A DNA stretch of 64,000 bases from Azohydromonas lata NBRC 102462 (GTDB lineage: Bacteria; Pseudomonadota; Gammaproteobacteria; Burkholderiales; Burkholderiaceae_C), in assembly GCF_001571085.1 (NCBI RefSeq), contig NZ_BCTC01000011.1, positions 1 through 64,000 on the forward strand. Direction: 5' to 3'. Every line of letters starts with the position of its first letter. Within the stretch, counting starts at the first letter, position 1. The notes beneath the pieces were generated by a model that did no database searches, was not told the DNA's origin, and saw only the letters and a list, made by a program, of their open reading frames with translations. Of this stretch, positions 16,579 to 25,484 are shown in pieces. Made by a program: the position numbers and the translations under genes.

Positions 16579-17214
16579 TCAGTCGCCGAACATCTTCTGC
16601 TTGAGCTCGCGGCGCTGCTGCGCTTCCAGCGACAGCGTGGCCGTCGGACGCGCCAGCAGCCGGCCCAAGCCGATGGGCTCGCCCGTCTCGTCGCAGTAGC
16701 CGTAGTCGCCCGCGTCGATGCGCGCCAGCGACTGCGAGATCTTCTTGAGCAGCTTGCGCTCGCGGTCGCGCGTGCGCAGCTCCAGCGCGTGCTCTTCCTC
16801 GATGGTGGCGCGGTCGGCCGGGTCGGGGACGATGGAGGTGTCCTCGCGCAGGTGCTCGGTGGTCTCGCCGGCGTTGGACAGCAGGTCGTCCTTGAGCGCG
16901 CTCAGTCGCGTGCGGAAGAACTCCAGCTGCTTGTCGTTCATGTACTCGCTGTCCGGCATGGACAGCAGTTCTTCTTCGGTGAGTTCGCTCCCGGACTTGT
17001 TCTTCCAGGCATTGGCGAGCTTGGGGTCCGCCTTGACGGGGGGCTTGAGGGTTTCCATGGCGGGGTCGGGATAGGTTCTGGCGGCGGGTTGAGGAGAAGG
17101 GGAGAAGCGCTCAGCAAAGCGGCTGGGGGCGGTCGGGGCCGCCGCGGCGGCGGATGTCTCGATCGGGGATGACGGGCCGGCGGCAGCCGCGCTCTTGACC
17201 GGGGTCTTGCTCAC
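16579..17214 (-). CDS. dksA: RNA polymerase-binding transcription factor DksA
   Basis: Binds the RNA polymerase secondary channel and, with ppGpp, resets transcription during starvation; 211 aa. The first ~75 residues are a low-complexity Ala/Pro/Ser extension absent from E. coli DksA. The core follows: the coiled coil with DPADRATIEEE (invariant DxxDxA-type tip) and the C-terminal region GYCDETGEPIGLGRLLARPTA. Of the four zinc cysteines in E. coli DksA only the first is kept; the others are Thr, Ser and Ala. The GTG at 17214 is used because GGAG lies 7-8 bases upstream and the protein then begins VSKTPVKS. An in-frame region further upstream overlaps cobW and is ignored. Confidence 0.92.
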   Translation of the reverse strand: MSKTPVKSAAAAGPSSPIETSAAAAAPTAPSRFAERFSPSPQPAARTYPDPAMETLKPPVKADPKLANAWKNKSGSELTEEELLSMPDSEYMNDKQLEFFRTRLSALKDDLLSNAGETTEHLREDTSIVPDPADRATIEEEHALELRTRDRERKLLKKISQSLARIDAGDYGYCDETGEPIGLGRLLARPTATLSLEAQQRRELKQKMFGD

Positions 17215-17296
17215 ATCGCTCTCCTCGAATCGACGGGGCGCCGCACGGGGGGCGCGCAGCGCGCGGCATTGTAGCCAGCGCCCTGCTTGCAGCCGC

Positions 17297-18331
17297 TTAC
17301 ACCAGGCATTGCTCCAAACCCTGCAGCAGGATGTCCCGCGGCAGGTCCACTCCAATGAACACCATCTTGCTCTGCTTCTTCTCGCCGGGAGTCCATTTGG
17401 GGCCCAGGTCGCTGCCCATCATCTGGTGCACGCCCTGGAAGACGACCTTGCGGTCGCTGCCCTTCATATACAGCACGCCCTTGTAGCGAAGCATCTTGGG
17501 TCCGTAGACCTGCACGATGGCGCCCAGGAAGTCTTCCAGCTTGGCCGGATTGAAAGCTTTATCGGCGCGGAAGACGAAGGACTTGACGTCGTCGTCGTGA
17601 TGGTGGTGATGCGGGTGGTCGCAGTGCTCGCCGTGCTCGTGGTCGTGATGGTGGTGATCGTGCGGCGTGTCGTTGAGGAACTCCGGGTCGATCTCCAGCT
17701 TGGTGTTGAGGTTGAAGCCGCGCAGGTCGAACACCTCGCTGATGGCCACCTCGCCGAAGTGCACCCGGCGCTGCGGTGCGCGCGGGTTCATGTGCTTGAG
17801 GCGGTGCGAGAGCTCATCGACTTCGGCCGTCGGCACCAGGTCGGACTTGCTGATGAAGATCTGGTCGGCGAAGCCCACCTGGCGGCGCGCTTCCTGGCGG
17901 GTGTCGAGCTGGCTGTTGGCGTGCTTGGCGTCCACCAGGGTCAGGATGGAGTCGAGCAGGAAGCTCTCGGCGATCTCGTCATCCATGAAGAAGGTCTGCG
18001 CCACGGGGCCGGGGTCGGCGAGGCCCGTGGTTTCGATCACCACGCGGTCGAAGCTGAGCTCGCCGCGGCGGCGCTTGGCCGCCAGCACCGACAAGGTGGA
18101 GCGCAAGTCCTCGCGGATGGTGCAGCACACGCAGCCGTTGGAGAGCTGGATGATCTGCTCCTCGGTGTCGGCCACCAGGATCTCGTTGTCGATGTTCTCT
18201 TCGCCGAACTCGTTCTCGATCACGGCGATCTTCTGGCCGTGCGGCTCGCTGAGCACGCGCTTGAGCAGCGTGGTTTTGCCGCTGCCGAGGAAGCCGGTGA
18301 GGATGGTGGCGGGAATCAGTCCGTTGGACAT
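17297..18331 (-). CDS. CobW-family GTP-binding metallochaperone
   Basis: COG0523 GTPase of 344 aa that delivers or handles a metal, probably zinc. Walker A GFLGSGKTT is near the N terminus, the CxCC metal motif is GCVCCTI, Walker B VVIETTGLADP and the NKxD-type SKSDL follow. A His/Asp-rich metal-binding stretch lies at about residues 215-250 with more than ten histidines. The CobW C-terminal domain follows (LRYKGVLYMKG, VFQGVHQMM). It is transcribed divergently from corC. Its leader contains a short inverted repeat (18342-18360) that overlaps the only ribosome-binding-like bases. Confidence 0.92.
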   Translation of the reverse strand: MSNGLIPATILTGFLGSGKTTLLKRVLSEPHGQKIAVIENEFGEENIDNEILVADTEEQIIQLSNGCVCCTIREDLRSTLSVLAAKRRRGELSFDRVVIETTGLADPGPVAQTFFMDDEIAESFLLDSILTLVDAKHANSQLDTRQEARRQVGFADQIFISKSDLVPTAEVDELSHRLKHMNPRAPQRRVHFGEVAISEVFDLRGFNLNTKLEIDPEFLNDTPHDHHHHDHEHGEHCDHPHHHHHDDDVKSFVFRADKAFNPAKLEDFLGAIVQVYGPKMLRYKGVLYMKGSDRKVVFQGVHQMMGSDLGPKWTPGEKKQSKMVFIGVDLPRDILLQGLEQCLV

Positions 18332-18341
18332 GGGCTTGCAG

Positions 18342-18360
18342 CCTGGCCCAAAGCGCCAGG
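18342..18360 (-). promoter_or_regulatory. Hairpin in the cobW-family leader
   Basis: CCTGGC and GCCAGG arms 7 bases apart, 11-29 bases upstream of the ATG at 18331. The AGG of the proximal arm is the only candidate Shine-Dalgarno element, so the stem could limit translation. Confidence 0.35.
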
Positions 18361-18454
18361 GGGGTCTGATAAGGGCGACGGACTGTCATGCAAGCTCCGT
18401 GCCCTGTCAAGCCGATCAGGTATTCTTGCCGCCTTCCCACTGTCGACACCTGCC

Positions 18455-19351
18455 GTGTCAGAACCTCCTCAATCCGTCAAGACCCCGCCGGCGCGGCCCT
18501 CGTCGCTGCGCCTGCCGGCCGAAAAGCGCAGCCTGTTCGAGCGCCTGGTGGAGTTCATCTCGCCGGGGCCGGATTCCAAGGCCGAGCTGATGGAGACGCT
18601 GGCCGACGCCGAGCAGCGCGAGCTCATAGAGCCCGAGTCGCGGCTGATGCTCGAAGGCGTGCTGCGCATGGCCGACATGAGCGCCGGCGACGTCATGGTC
18701 GCGGCGCCGCGCATGGACCTGCTCGACATCGAGAGCCCGTACGAAGCGCTGCTGGAGCAGGTCATCGCCGCGGGGCACTCGCGCTTTCCCGTGTACGACG
18801 GGCGGCGCGACAACATCATCGGCATCCTCATGGCCAAGGACCTGCTCAAGCTGCAGCGCGCGCCGGAGCTGAGCCTGCGCACGCTGCTGCGGCCCACCGT
18901 GTTCGTCCCGGAGAGCAAGCGGCTCAACGAGCTGCTGCGCGACTTTCGCAGCAACCGCAACCATCTGGCCATCGTCATCGACGAATTCGGCAACACCGCC
19001 GGGCTCATCACGATCGAAGACGTGCTGGAGCAGATCGTCGGCGAGATCGAGGACGAGTTCGACGACAAGGACGCCGAGAGCGCCGTCTACACCCTGGCCG
19101 ACGGCAGCTACCGCGTGGCCGGCGACGCCGAGATCGACGACGTCAACGAGGCCTTCGCCATCGCGCTGCCGCGCGAGGACTTCGACACCATAGGCGGCCT
19201 GGTCGCGCACGAGGCCGGCCGCGTGCCGCGCCGCGGCGAGGTGGTGGACGTGGGAGCGCTGCGCTTCACCGTCATGCTCACGCGCGGCGGTGCCGTGCGC
19301 TGGTTCAAGGTCACGCGCATACCTGCCGGCGAAGCCGCCGACGCATCTTGA
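18455..19351 (+). CDS. corC: CorC/HlyC-type CBS-domain protein
   Basis: Cytosolic CBS-pair protein of 298 aa, of the CorC family linked to Mg/Co efflux and membrane integrity. The first CBS covers about residues 75-130 (AGDVMVAAPRMDLLDIE, HSRFPVYDG, IIGILMAKDLL) and the second about 135-195 (LLRDFRSNRNHLAIVIDEFGNTAGLITIEDVLE). The transporter-associated CorC_HlyC domain is at about 215-290 (DTIGGLVAHEAGRVPRRGE). The GTG at 18455 is taken as start. Its stop overlaps the lnt start, the widely conserved corC-lnt pairing. Confidence 0.93.
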   Translation: MSEPPQSVKTPPARPSSLRLPAEKRSLFERLVEFISPGPDSKAELMETLADAEQRELIEPESRLMLEGVLRMADMSAGDVMVAAPRMDLLDIESPYEALLEQVIAAGHSRFPVYDGRRDNIIGILMAKDLLKLQRAPELSLRTLLRPTVFVPESKRLNELLRDFRSNRNHLAIVIDEFGNTAGLITIEDVLEQIVGEIEDEFDDKDAESAVYTLADGSYRVAGDAEIDDVNEAFAIALPREDFDTIGGLVAHEAGRVPRRGEVVDVGALRFTVMLTRGGAVRWFKVTRIPAGEAADAS

Positions 19352-20883
19352 ACTTCAAAGCTGTACCGGGCTGGACCCGCCGGCTGGAGCTGCCGCTCCT
19401 GGCCGCGGTGGGCGCGCTGCACGCGCTCACCTTTGCCCACACCGGCGCCTGGCCGCTGCAACTGCTGTGCGTGGCGCTGCTGGCCTGGCGCGTGCAGGGC
19501 GCCGCACCGGGCCGCGCGGCGCTGCTGGGCTGGACCTTCGGCAGCGTGTGGGTGGGGGCGGGCACCTGGTGGCTGTTCGTGAGCATGCACCGCTACGGCG
19601 GCTTGCCCGCGCCGCTGGCCGTGGCCGCCGTGGCAGCGCTGGCGCTGGCCATGGGTGCCTACCTGGCGCTGGCCATGGGGCTGTACGCGCGCCTGCGGCG
19701 CGGCCGCGCCATGCCGGACGCGCTGCTGTGGGCCGCGCTGTGGCTGCTGGCCGAGCTGGCGCGCGGCGCGCTCTTCACCGGCTTTCCCTGGCTGGCCAGC
19801 GGCTACGCGCAGGTGGACGCCCCGCTGGCCGTGCTCGCGCCCTGGGTGGGCGTGTACGGCATGGGCGCGGCCGTGGCGCTGATCTCGGCGCTGCTGGTGG
19901 CCGCGGCGCGCGCGGGCTGGCGGGTGCTGGGCCTGGCGCTGGCCGGCATGGCGGCGGTGCTCACCGTGGCCGACGTGCTTGGGCCGGCCTCCTTCACGCT
20001 GGGCCACGGCACGCTGCGCGTGAGCCTGGTGCAGACCAACGTGGCGCAGGACGAGAAGTTCGCGGCGGAGCACCTGCCCGGCGCGCTGGCCTGGCTGCGC
20101 CAGGCGCTGGACCAGGCCCAGGGCGACCTGGTGGTGGCGCCGGAGACGGCCATCCCGCTGCTGCCCTCGCAGCTGCAGGATTTCGACCCCACCTACTGGA
20201 GCGCGCTGCGCGACCGCTTCGAGCACTCGCCGCAGGCCGCGCTGGTGGGCGTGCCGCTGGGCGACTTCGACAGCGGCTACGCCAACGCGGTGCTGGGCCT
20301 GTCCTCGCACACGGCGGGCAAGGACCCCTACCGCTACGACAAGGTGCACCTGGTGCCCTTCGGCGAGTTCATCCCCACGGGCTTTCGCTGGTTCACGCGG
20401 CTGATGGAAATCCCCTTGGGCGACTTCGACCGCGGCCCGCTCAATGCCCCGTCCTTCGCCACGCTGGGCCAGCGCCTGGCGCCCAACATCTGCTACGAGG
20501 ATTTGTTCGGCGAGGAGCTGGCGCAGCGCTTTCGCGAGCCGGCGCACTCGCCCACGCTCTTCGTCAACGTCAGCAACATCGCCTGGTTCGGCCACACGGT
20601 GGCGCTGCCGCAGCACCTCAACATCAGCCGCCTGCGGGCGCTGGAGTTCCAGATTCCCATGCTGCGCGCCACCAACACCGGCGTGACCGCCGTCATCGAC
20701 GAGACCGGCCGCGTCACCGCGCAACTGCCCGCCTACAGCCGCGGCACGCTGGAGGCGCCGGTGCAGGCACGCGAAGGCGTCACGCCCTTTGCGTGGTGGG
20801 CCGCGCGTGCCGGGCTGTGGCCGCTGCTGGCGGCGGCGCTGGGCACCATCGTGCTGGTGGTGGCGCGCGTGCGCCGCGCCTGA
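19348..20883 (+). CDS. lnt: Apolipoprotein N-acyltransferase
   Basis: Adds the third acyl chain to the N-terminal Cys of lipoproteins at the periplasmic face of the inner membrane; 511 aa. About seven hydrophobic segments fill the first 210 residues. A carbon-nitrogen hydrolase domain follows with the catalytic triad visible as Glu in VVAPETA (about residue 268), Lys in YDKVHLVPFGE (about 333) and Cys in NICYEDLFGEE (about 383). The last transmembrane helix lies near the C terminus. The TTG at 19348 is the start, overlapping the corC stop by 4 bases, which implies translational coupling. Confidence 0.94.
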   Translation: MNFKAVPGWTRRLELPLLAAVGALHALTFAHTGAWPLQLLCVALLAWRVQGAAPGRAALLGWTFGSVWVGAGTWWLFVSMHRYGGLPAPLAVAAVAALALAMGAYLALAMGLYARLRRGRAMPDALLWAALWLLAELARGALFTGFPWLASGYAQVDAPLAVLAPWVGVYGMGAAVALISALLVAAARAGWRVLGLALAGMAAVLTVADVLGPASFTLGHGTLRVSLVQTNVAQDEKFAAEHLPGALAWLRQALDQAQGDLVVAPETAIPLLPSQLQDFDPTYWSALRDRFEHSPQAALVGVPLGDFDSGYANAVLGLSSHTAGKDPYRYDKVHLVPFGEFIPTGFRWFTRLMEIPLGDFDRGPLNAPSFATLGQRLAPNICYEDLFGEELAQRFREPAHSPTLFVNVSNIAWFGHTVALPQHLNISRLRALEFQIPMLRATNTGVTAVIDETGRVTAQLPAYSRGTLEAPVQAREGVTPFAWWAARAGLWPLLAAALGTIVLVVARVRRA

Positions 20884-21003
20884 GGCGGCGGGGCGGGCGC
20901 CGGCGCCCGGGGTTTGGCGCGGGTCAAGGGCGGCCCTTGCCGGCGTCAGGGCCACGCGGGCGCCACCCTAGAATCAAGGGTTTACGTCCGCAACATCCAC
21001 TCC

Positions 21004-21933
21004 ATGGCCACGCTGAGCTTCCAGCAAATCATCCTTCGCCTGCAGGAATACTGGGGCGCCCAGGGCTGCGCGCTGCTGCAGCCCTACGACATGGAGGTCG
21101 GCGCCGGCACCAGCCACACCGCCACCTTCCTGCGCGCGCTGGGGCCCGAGCCCTGGAAGGCCGCCTACGTGCAGCCCAGCCGCCGCCCCAAGGACGGCCG
21201 CTACGGCGACAACCCCAACCGGCTGCAGCACTACTACCAGTTCCAGGTCGTCCTCAAGCCCGCGCCGGCCAACATCCTGGAGCTCTACCTGGGCTCGCTG
21301 CAGGCCCTGGGCTTCGACCTCAAGAAGAACGACATCCGCTTCGTCGAGGACGATTGGGAGAACCCCACCCTGGGCGCCTGGGGCCTGGGCTGGGAGGTGT
21401 GGCTCAACGGCATGGAGGTGACGCAGTTCACCTACTTCCAGCAGGTCGGCGGCATCGACTGCAAGCCCGCCACCGGCGAGATCACCTACGGCCTGGAGCG
21501 CCTGGCCATGTACCTGCAGGGCGTGGAAAACGTCTACGACCTCGAATACACGCCGGGGCTGAAGTACGGCGACGTGTTCCACCAGAACGAGGTCGAGCAG
21601 AGCACCTACAACTTCGAGCACTCCGACGTGGAGTTCCTGCTCACCGCCTTCGGCGCGCACGAGCGTCAGGCGCAGCACCTCATCGCGCAGCAGCTCGCGC
21701 TGCCGGCCTACGAGCAGGTGCTCAAGGCCGCGCACACCTTCAATTTGCTGGACGCGCGCGGCGCCATCAGCGTGACCGAGCGCGCGGCCTACATCGGCCG
21801 CATCCGCAACCTCGCGCGCTCGGTGGCCGCGGGCTACGTGGACAGCCGCGCGCGCCTGGGTTTCCCCATGGCGCCCAAGGCCTGGGCCGACGAGGTCACG
21901 GCACAACTCGAACTGAAGAAGAAGGCGGCGTGA
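21004..21933 (+). CDS. glyQ: Glycyl-tRNA synthetase alpha subunit
   Basis: Catalytic subunit of the bacterial alpha2beta2 glycyl-tRNA synthetase; 309 aa. The class II active-site sequence is highly conserved: [68 protein letters not shown] and [21 protein letters not shown] box at 20969-20974 may be its -10 element. The stop overlaps the glyS start (TGATG), so the two subunits are coupled. First gene of glyQ-glyS-gmhB-plsC-ygjP-like. Confidence 0.98.
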   Translation: MATLSFQQIILRLQEYWGAQGCALLQPYDMEVGAGTSHTATFLRALGPEPWKAAYVQPSRRPKDGRYGDNPNRLQHYYQFQVVLKPAPANILELYLGSLQALGFDLKKNDIRFVEDDWENPTLGAWGLGWEVWLNGMEVTQFTYFQQVGGIDCKPATGEITYGLERLAMYLQGVENVYDLEYTPGLKYGDVFHQNEVEQSTYNFEHSDVEFLLTAFGAHERQAQHLIAQQLALPAYEQVLKAAHTFNLLDARGAISVTERAAYIGRIRNLARSVAAGYVDSRARLGFPMAPKAWADEVTAQLELKKKAA

Positions 21934-24089
21934 TGGCGGCTTCGGACATGAACCCAAAGAACCTGCTCGTCGAACTGTTCGTCGAGGAACTGCCGCCCAA
22001 GGCGCTCAAGAGCCTGGGCGACGCCTTCACGCAGGCACTGCTCAAGGGCCTGCAGGCCCAGGGCCTGGCCGGCGCCGACGCCGTGGCCACGCCCTACGCC
22101 TCGCCGCGCCGCCTGGCCGCGCACGTCACGGCGGTAGCGGCCCAAGCCCCCGACCGCGAGCAGCTCGTGAAGCTCATGCCGGTGGCCGTGGCGCTGAACG
22201 CCGAAGGCCAGCCCACGCCCGCGCTGCTCAAGAAGCTTTCCGCGCTGGGCGCCGACGCCTCCGTGCTGCCGCAACTGCAGCGCCGCCCCGACGGCAAGGC
22301 CGAGGCGCTGTTCCTGCAGAGCACGCTGCGCGGCGCCGCGCTGGCTGACGGCCTGCAGAAGGCGCTGGAAGAGGCGCTGGCGAAGCTGCCCATCCCCAAG
22401 GTCATGAGCTACCAGCTCGCCGATGGCTGGAGCAGCGTGCACTTCGTCCGCCCCGCGCACGCGCTGGTCGCGCTGCACGGCGCCGACGTGGTGCCCGTGG
22501 CCACCCTGGGCCTGCAGGCCGGCCGCGCCACCCATGGCCACCGCTTCGAGGCCGCCGTGGACCCGGTGGTGGTGCTGGACGCCGACAGCTATGCGCAGCA
22601 ATTGCAGCAAGAAGGGGCGGTGATTGCCGGTTTCGACGCGCGCCGCGCCGAGATCGAGCGCCAGCTGCAGGCCGCAGCCGCCCGCGAAGGCCTCAAGCCC
22701 ATCGAGGACGCCGCGCTGCTGGACGAGGTGACCGCGCTGGTCGAGCGCCCCAACGTGCTCGCCTGCCAGTTCGAGAAGGAGTTCCTGGACGTGCCGCAGG
22801 AGTGCCTCATCCTCACGATGAAGGCCAACCAGAAGTACTTCCCGCTGCTGGATGCGGCTGGAAAGCTCACGAACCGCTTCCTGGTGGTGAGCAACATCAG
22901 CCCCGAGGACGCGGGCGCCGTGGTGCAGGGCAACGAGCGCGTGGTGCGCCCGCGCCTGGCCGACGCCAAGTTCTTCTTCGACCAGGACCGCAAGAAGACG
23001 CTGGCCTCGCGCGTCCCCGGCCTGGCCAAGGTCGTCTACCACGGCAAGCTGGGCACGCAGGGCCAGCGCGCCGAGCGCGTGCAGGCCATCGCCCACGCCA
23101 TCGTCAACCAGTTGCGCCTGGCCACCGTGCCCTACACGGTGGACGCCAAGGACGAGTTCGACGTGCTCGACAGCAAGGCCAAGGAAGCCGCGCTGCTGGC
23201 CAAGACCGACCTGCTCACCGACATGGTGGGCGAGTTCCCCGAGCTGCAAGGGATCATGGGCGCCTACTACGCCCGCCACGAGGGCCTGCGCGACGGCGTG
23301 GCCATCGCCATCGAGGACCACTACAAGCCCCGCTTTGCCGGCGACGCGCTGCCGCGCAACCACACCGGCACCGTGCTGGCGCTGGCCGACAAGCTGGAGA
23401 CGCTGGTGGGCCTGTTCGGCATCGGCCAGCTCCCCACCGGCGACAAGGACCCGTTCGCCCTGCGCCGCCACGCCCTGGGCGTGATCCGGCTGCTGGTCGA
23501 GAAGAACCTGCCGCTGTCGCTGCACGAGCTGGTGGCGCAGGCCGTGCCGCCCTTCGGCGAGCTGATCGCGAACCCGGGCGCCGCGCTGCTGGACTTCTTC
23601 TACGACCGCCTGGCCGTGAGCCTGCGCGAGCAGGGCTACAGCGCGCAGGAAGTGGACGCCGTGCTCGCCCTGCGCCCCGAGCGCCTGGGCCAGGTGCCCA
23701 AGCGGCTGGCCGCGGTGCGCGCCTTCTCGGCCTTGCCGGAAGCCGCGTCGCTTGCCGCGGCCAACAAGCGCGTGGGCAACATCCTCAAGAAGAGCGAGGG
23801 CGGCGCCGCCGCGGCGGTGGATACCGCGCTGCTGCAGGAAAGTGCCGAAGCCGCGCTGTTCGAGGCCCTGCAGGCCGTGGCGCCCAAGGCTGACTCCGCG
23901 TTCGAGGCTGGTGACTACCAGGGCTCGCTGCAGGCGCTGGCCGCGCTCAAGGCGCCGGTGGACGCCTTCTTCGACCACGTCATGGTCAACGCCGAGGACG
24001 CCGCGCTGCGCGCCAACCGCTTGGCGCTGCTGGGTGCGCTGCACGGCGCGATGAACCGGGTCGCCGACCTGTCGCGGCTGGCGGCATGA
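21933..24089 (+). CDS. glyS: Glycyl-tRNA synthetase beta subunit
   Basis: tRNA-recognition subunit of glycyl-tRNA synthetase; 718 aa, slightly longer than E. coli GlyS. It begins [28 protein letters not shown]. Conserved points are TPYASPRRLA, THGHRF, FLVVSNI, FFFDQDRK, HD-like motifs around DLLTDMVGEFPELQGIMGAYYA, and the C-terminal anticodon-binding domain (about 590-700; FFDHVMVNAEDAALRANRLALL). It overlaps glyQ by one base and gmhB by 4 bases. Confidence 0.97.
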   Translation: MAASDMNPKNLLVELFVEELPPKALKSLGDAFTQALLKGLQAQGLAGADAVATPYASPRRLAAHVTAVAAQAPDREQLVKLMPVAVALNAEGQPTPALLKKLSALGADASVLPQLQRRPDGKAEALFLQSTLRGAALADGLQKALEEALAKLPIPKVMSYQLADGWSSVHFVRPAHALVALHGADVVPVATLGLQAGRATHGHRFEAAVDPVVVLDADSYAQQLQQEGAVIAGFDARRAEIERQLQAAAAREGLKPIEDAALLDEVTALVERPNVLACQFEKEFLDVPQECLILTMKANQKYFPLLDAAGKLTNRFLVVSNISPEDAGAVVQGNERVVRPRLADAKFFFDQDRKKTLASRVPGLAKVVYHGKLGTQGQRAERVQAIAHAIVNQLRLATVPYTVDAKDEFDVLDSKAKEAALLAKTDLLTDMVGEFPELQGIMGAYYARHEGLRDGVAIAIEDHYKPRFAGDALPRNHTGTVLALADKLETLVGLFGIGQLPTGDKDPFALRRHALGVIRLLVEKNLPLSLHELVAQAVPPFGELIANPGAALLDFFYDRLAVSLREQGYSAQEVDAVLALRPERLGQVPKRLAAVRAFSALPEAASLAAANKRVGNILKKSEGGAAAAVDTALLQESAEAALFEALQAVAPKADSAFEAGDYQGSLQALAALKAPVDAFFDHVMVNAEDAALRANRLALLGALHGAMNRVADLSRLAA

Positions 24090-24694
24090 CACCCGTTCCC
24101 AAGCTCGTCATCCTCGGGCGTGACGGCATCCTCAACCAGTACCGCGAGGACCACGTCAAGGAGCCCTCGGAGTGGACGCCCGTGCCCGGCGCGCTGGAGG
24201 CCGTGGCGCGGCTCAACCACGCGGGCTGGCACACGGTCATCGCCACCAACCAAGCCGGCATTGGGCGCGGGATGATCGACATGGCCTCGCTCAACGCCGT
24301 GCACGCGCACATGATGCGCACGCTGGCGATGCAGGGCGGGCGGCTGGACGCGGTCTTCCTGTGCCCGCACACGCCGGAGGAGCACTGCGACTGCCGCAAG
24401 CCCCTGCCCGGGCTGATGCTGGACATCGGCCGGCGCTACGGCGCCGACCTCACGCAGGTGCCGATGGTGGGCGACACGCCGCGCGACATGCTGGCCGCCC
24501 GCGCCGCGGGCTGCCAGCCGCACCTGCTGCGCAGCGGCCGCGGCGCCTTGCTGGACGAGGCCCAGCTTCAGCAGCTCGCGGTCCAGGTGCCGGGGCTGCA
24601 GGTTCATGACGACTTGTCGGCCTTCGCCGACTACCTGCTGCAGCGCGAGCAACCTGACGCGCCGGCGGCCACGGACGGCGAGGGGAGCCGCTGA
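24086..24694 (+). CDS. gmhB: GmhB-type HAD phosphatase (heptose bisphosphate phosphatase family), nucleophile replaced
   Basis: Family member of D-glycero-D-manno-heptose 1,7-bisphosphate 7-phosphatase, a step in ADP-heptose synthesis for LPS core; 202 aa. The zinc-binding loop CPHTPEEHCDCRKP is intact, as are the substrate-loop ATNQAGIGRGM, the phosphate-binding Lys and VGDTPRDMLAARAAG (acidic motif IV). However, HAD motif I, normally DxDG, reads ILGRDGILN: the position of the nucleophilic Asp (residue 11) is Gly. Catalysis by the standard mechanism would therefore not be expected. It is placed between glyS and plsC in an overlapping operon. It may be inactive or have a changed role. Confidence 0.85.
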   Translation: MTPVPKLVILGRDGILNQYREDHVKEPSEWTPVPGALEAVARLNHAGWHTVIATNQAGIGRGMIDMASLNAVHAHMMRTLAMQGGRLDAVFLCPHTPEEHCDCRKPLPGLMLDIGRRYGADLTQVPMVGDTPRDMLAARAAGCQPHLLRSGRGALLDEAQLQQLAVQVPGLQVHDDLSAFADYLLQREQPDAPAATDGEGSR

Positions 24695-24696
24695 CT

Positions 24697-25482
24697 ATGG
24701 GACGACTGCTTTCGGCGCTGCGCTCGGCGCTCTATATCGTGTTCCTGGCCGTCACGGTGGTTCCGTGGGCGCTGTCGGTGGTGGTGGTGTCCATCTTCCT
24801 GCGCGGCGAGCCGGTGTACTGGATGTGCGCGGGCTGGCTGCGCACGGCCATCCTGGGCGCGCGCTTCATCTGCGGCGTGCGCTGGCGGCTGCAGGGCATG
24901 GACCACCTGCCCAAGGGCAAGCGCGACGCCGTGCTGCTGGCGGCCAAGCACCAGTCCACCTGGGAGACCTTTGCCTTCCCGGCGCTGATGCCGCACCCGC
25001 TGGCCTACGTGTTCAAGCGCGAGCTGCTCTACATCCCGTTCTTCGGCTGGGCCATGGCGCGGCTGGACATGATCCACATCGACCGCGCCAAGCGCACCGA
25101 GGCCTGGAACAAGGTCGCCACGCAGGGCCGCAAGTTCATGGCCCAGGGCACGTGGGTGATCATGTTCCCCGAGGGCACGCGCGTGCCCCGCGGCGAGCAG
25201 GCGCGCTACCAGAGCGGCGCCGCACGGCTGGCGATGGCCGCGGGCGTGCCGGTGGTGCCCATTGCCGTCACCTCCGCGCGCTGCTGGCCGCGCAAGAGCT
25301 GGCTGCTCAAGCCTGGCGTGATCGACATCTCCGTGGGCGCGCCCATCGCCACGCAGGGCCGCAGCGCCGACGCGGTGACGCGCGAGGTCGAAGCCTGGAT
25401 CGAGGGCGAAATGCGCCGCCTGGACCCCGAGGCCTACGCCGGCGGCCAGCCGCAGCGCTCCGCCACCGCCGCGCAGTCCTGA
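24697..25482 (+). CDS. plsC: 1-acyl-sn-glycerol-3-phosphate acyltransferase
   Basis: Makes phosphatidic acid from lysophosphatidic acid at the inner membrane; 261 aa. An N-terminal hydrophobic segment (IVFLAVTVVPWALSVVVVSIFL) anchors it. Acyltransferase blocks follow in order: block I KHQSTWETF (HxxxxE instead of the usual HxxxxD), block II-like GWAMARLDMIHIDR, block III FPEGTRVPRG and block IV VPVVPIAVTS. It starts two bases after gmhB and ends two bases before the next gene. The E in block I may be conserved in this lineage. Confidence 0.9.
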   Translation: MGRLLSALRSALYIVFLAVTVVPWALSVVVVSIFLRGEPVYWMCAGWLRTAILGARFICGVRWRLQGMDHLPKGKRDAVLLAAKHQSTWETFAFPALMPHPLAYVFKRELLYIPFFGWAMARLDMIHIDRAKRTEAWNKVATQGRKFMAQGTWVIMFPEGTRVPRGEQARYQSGAARLAMAAGVPVVPIAVTSARCWPRKSWLLKPGVIDISVGAPIATQGRSADAVTREVEAWIEGEMRRLDPEAYAGGQPQRSATAAQS

Positions 25483-25484
25483 GC

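Noticed and set aside
19108-20955. 615-aa open frame opposite corC-lnt
   Set aside because: Covers two conserved genes on the other strand and shows only shadow-type composition.
21834-24092. 752-aa open frame opposite glyS
   Set aside because: Antisense shadow of glyS; composition is His/Gln/Leu/Val-rich and no family is recognisable.
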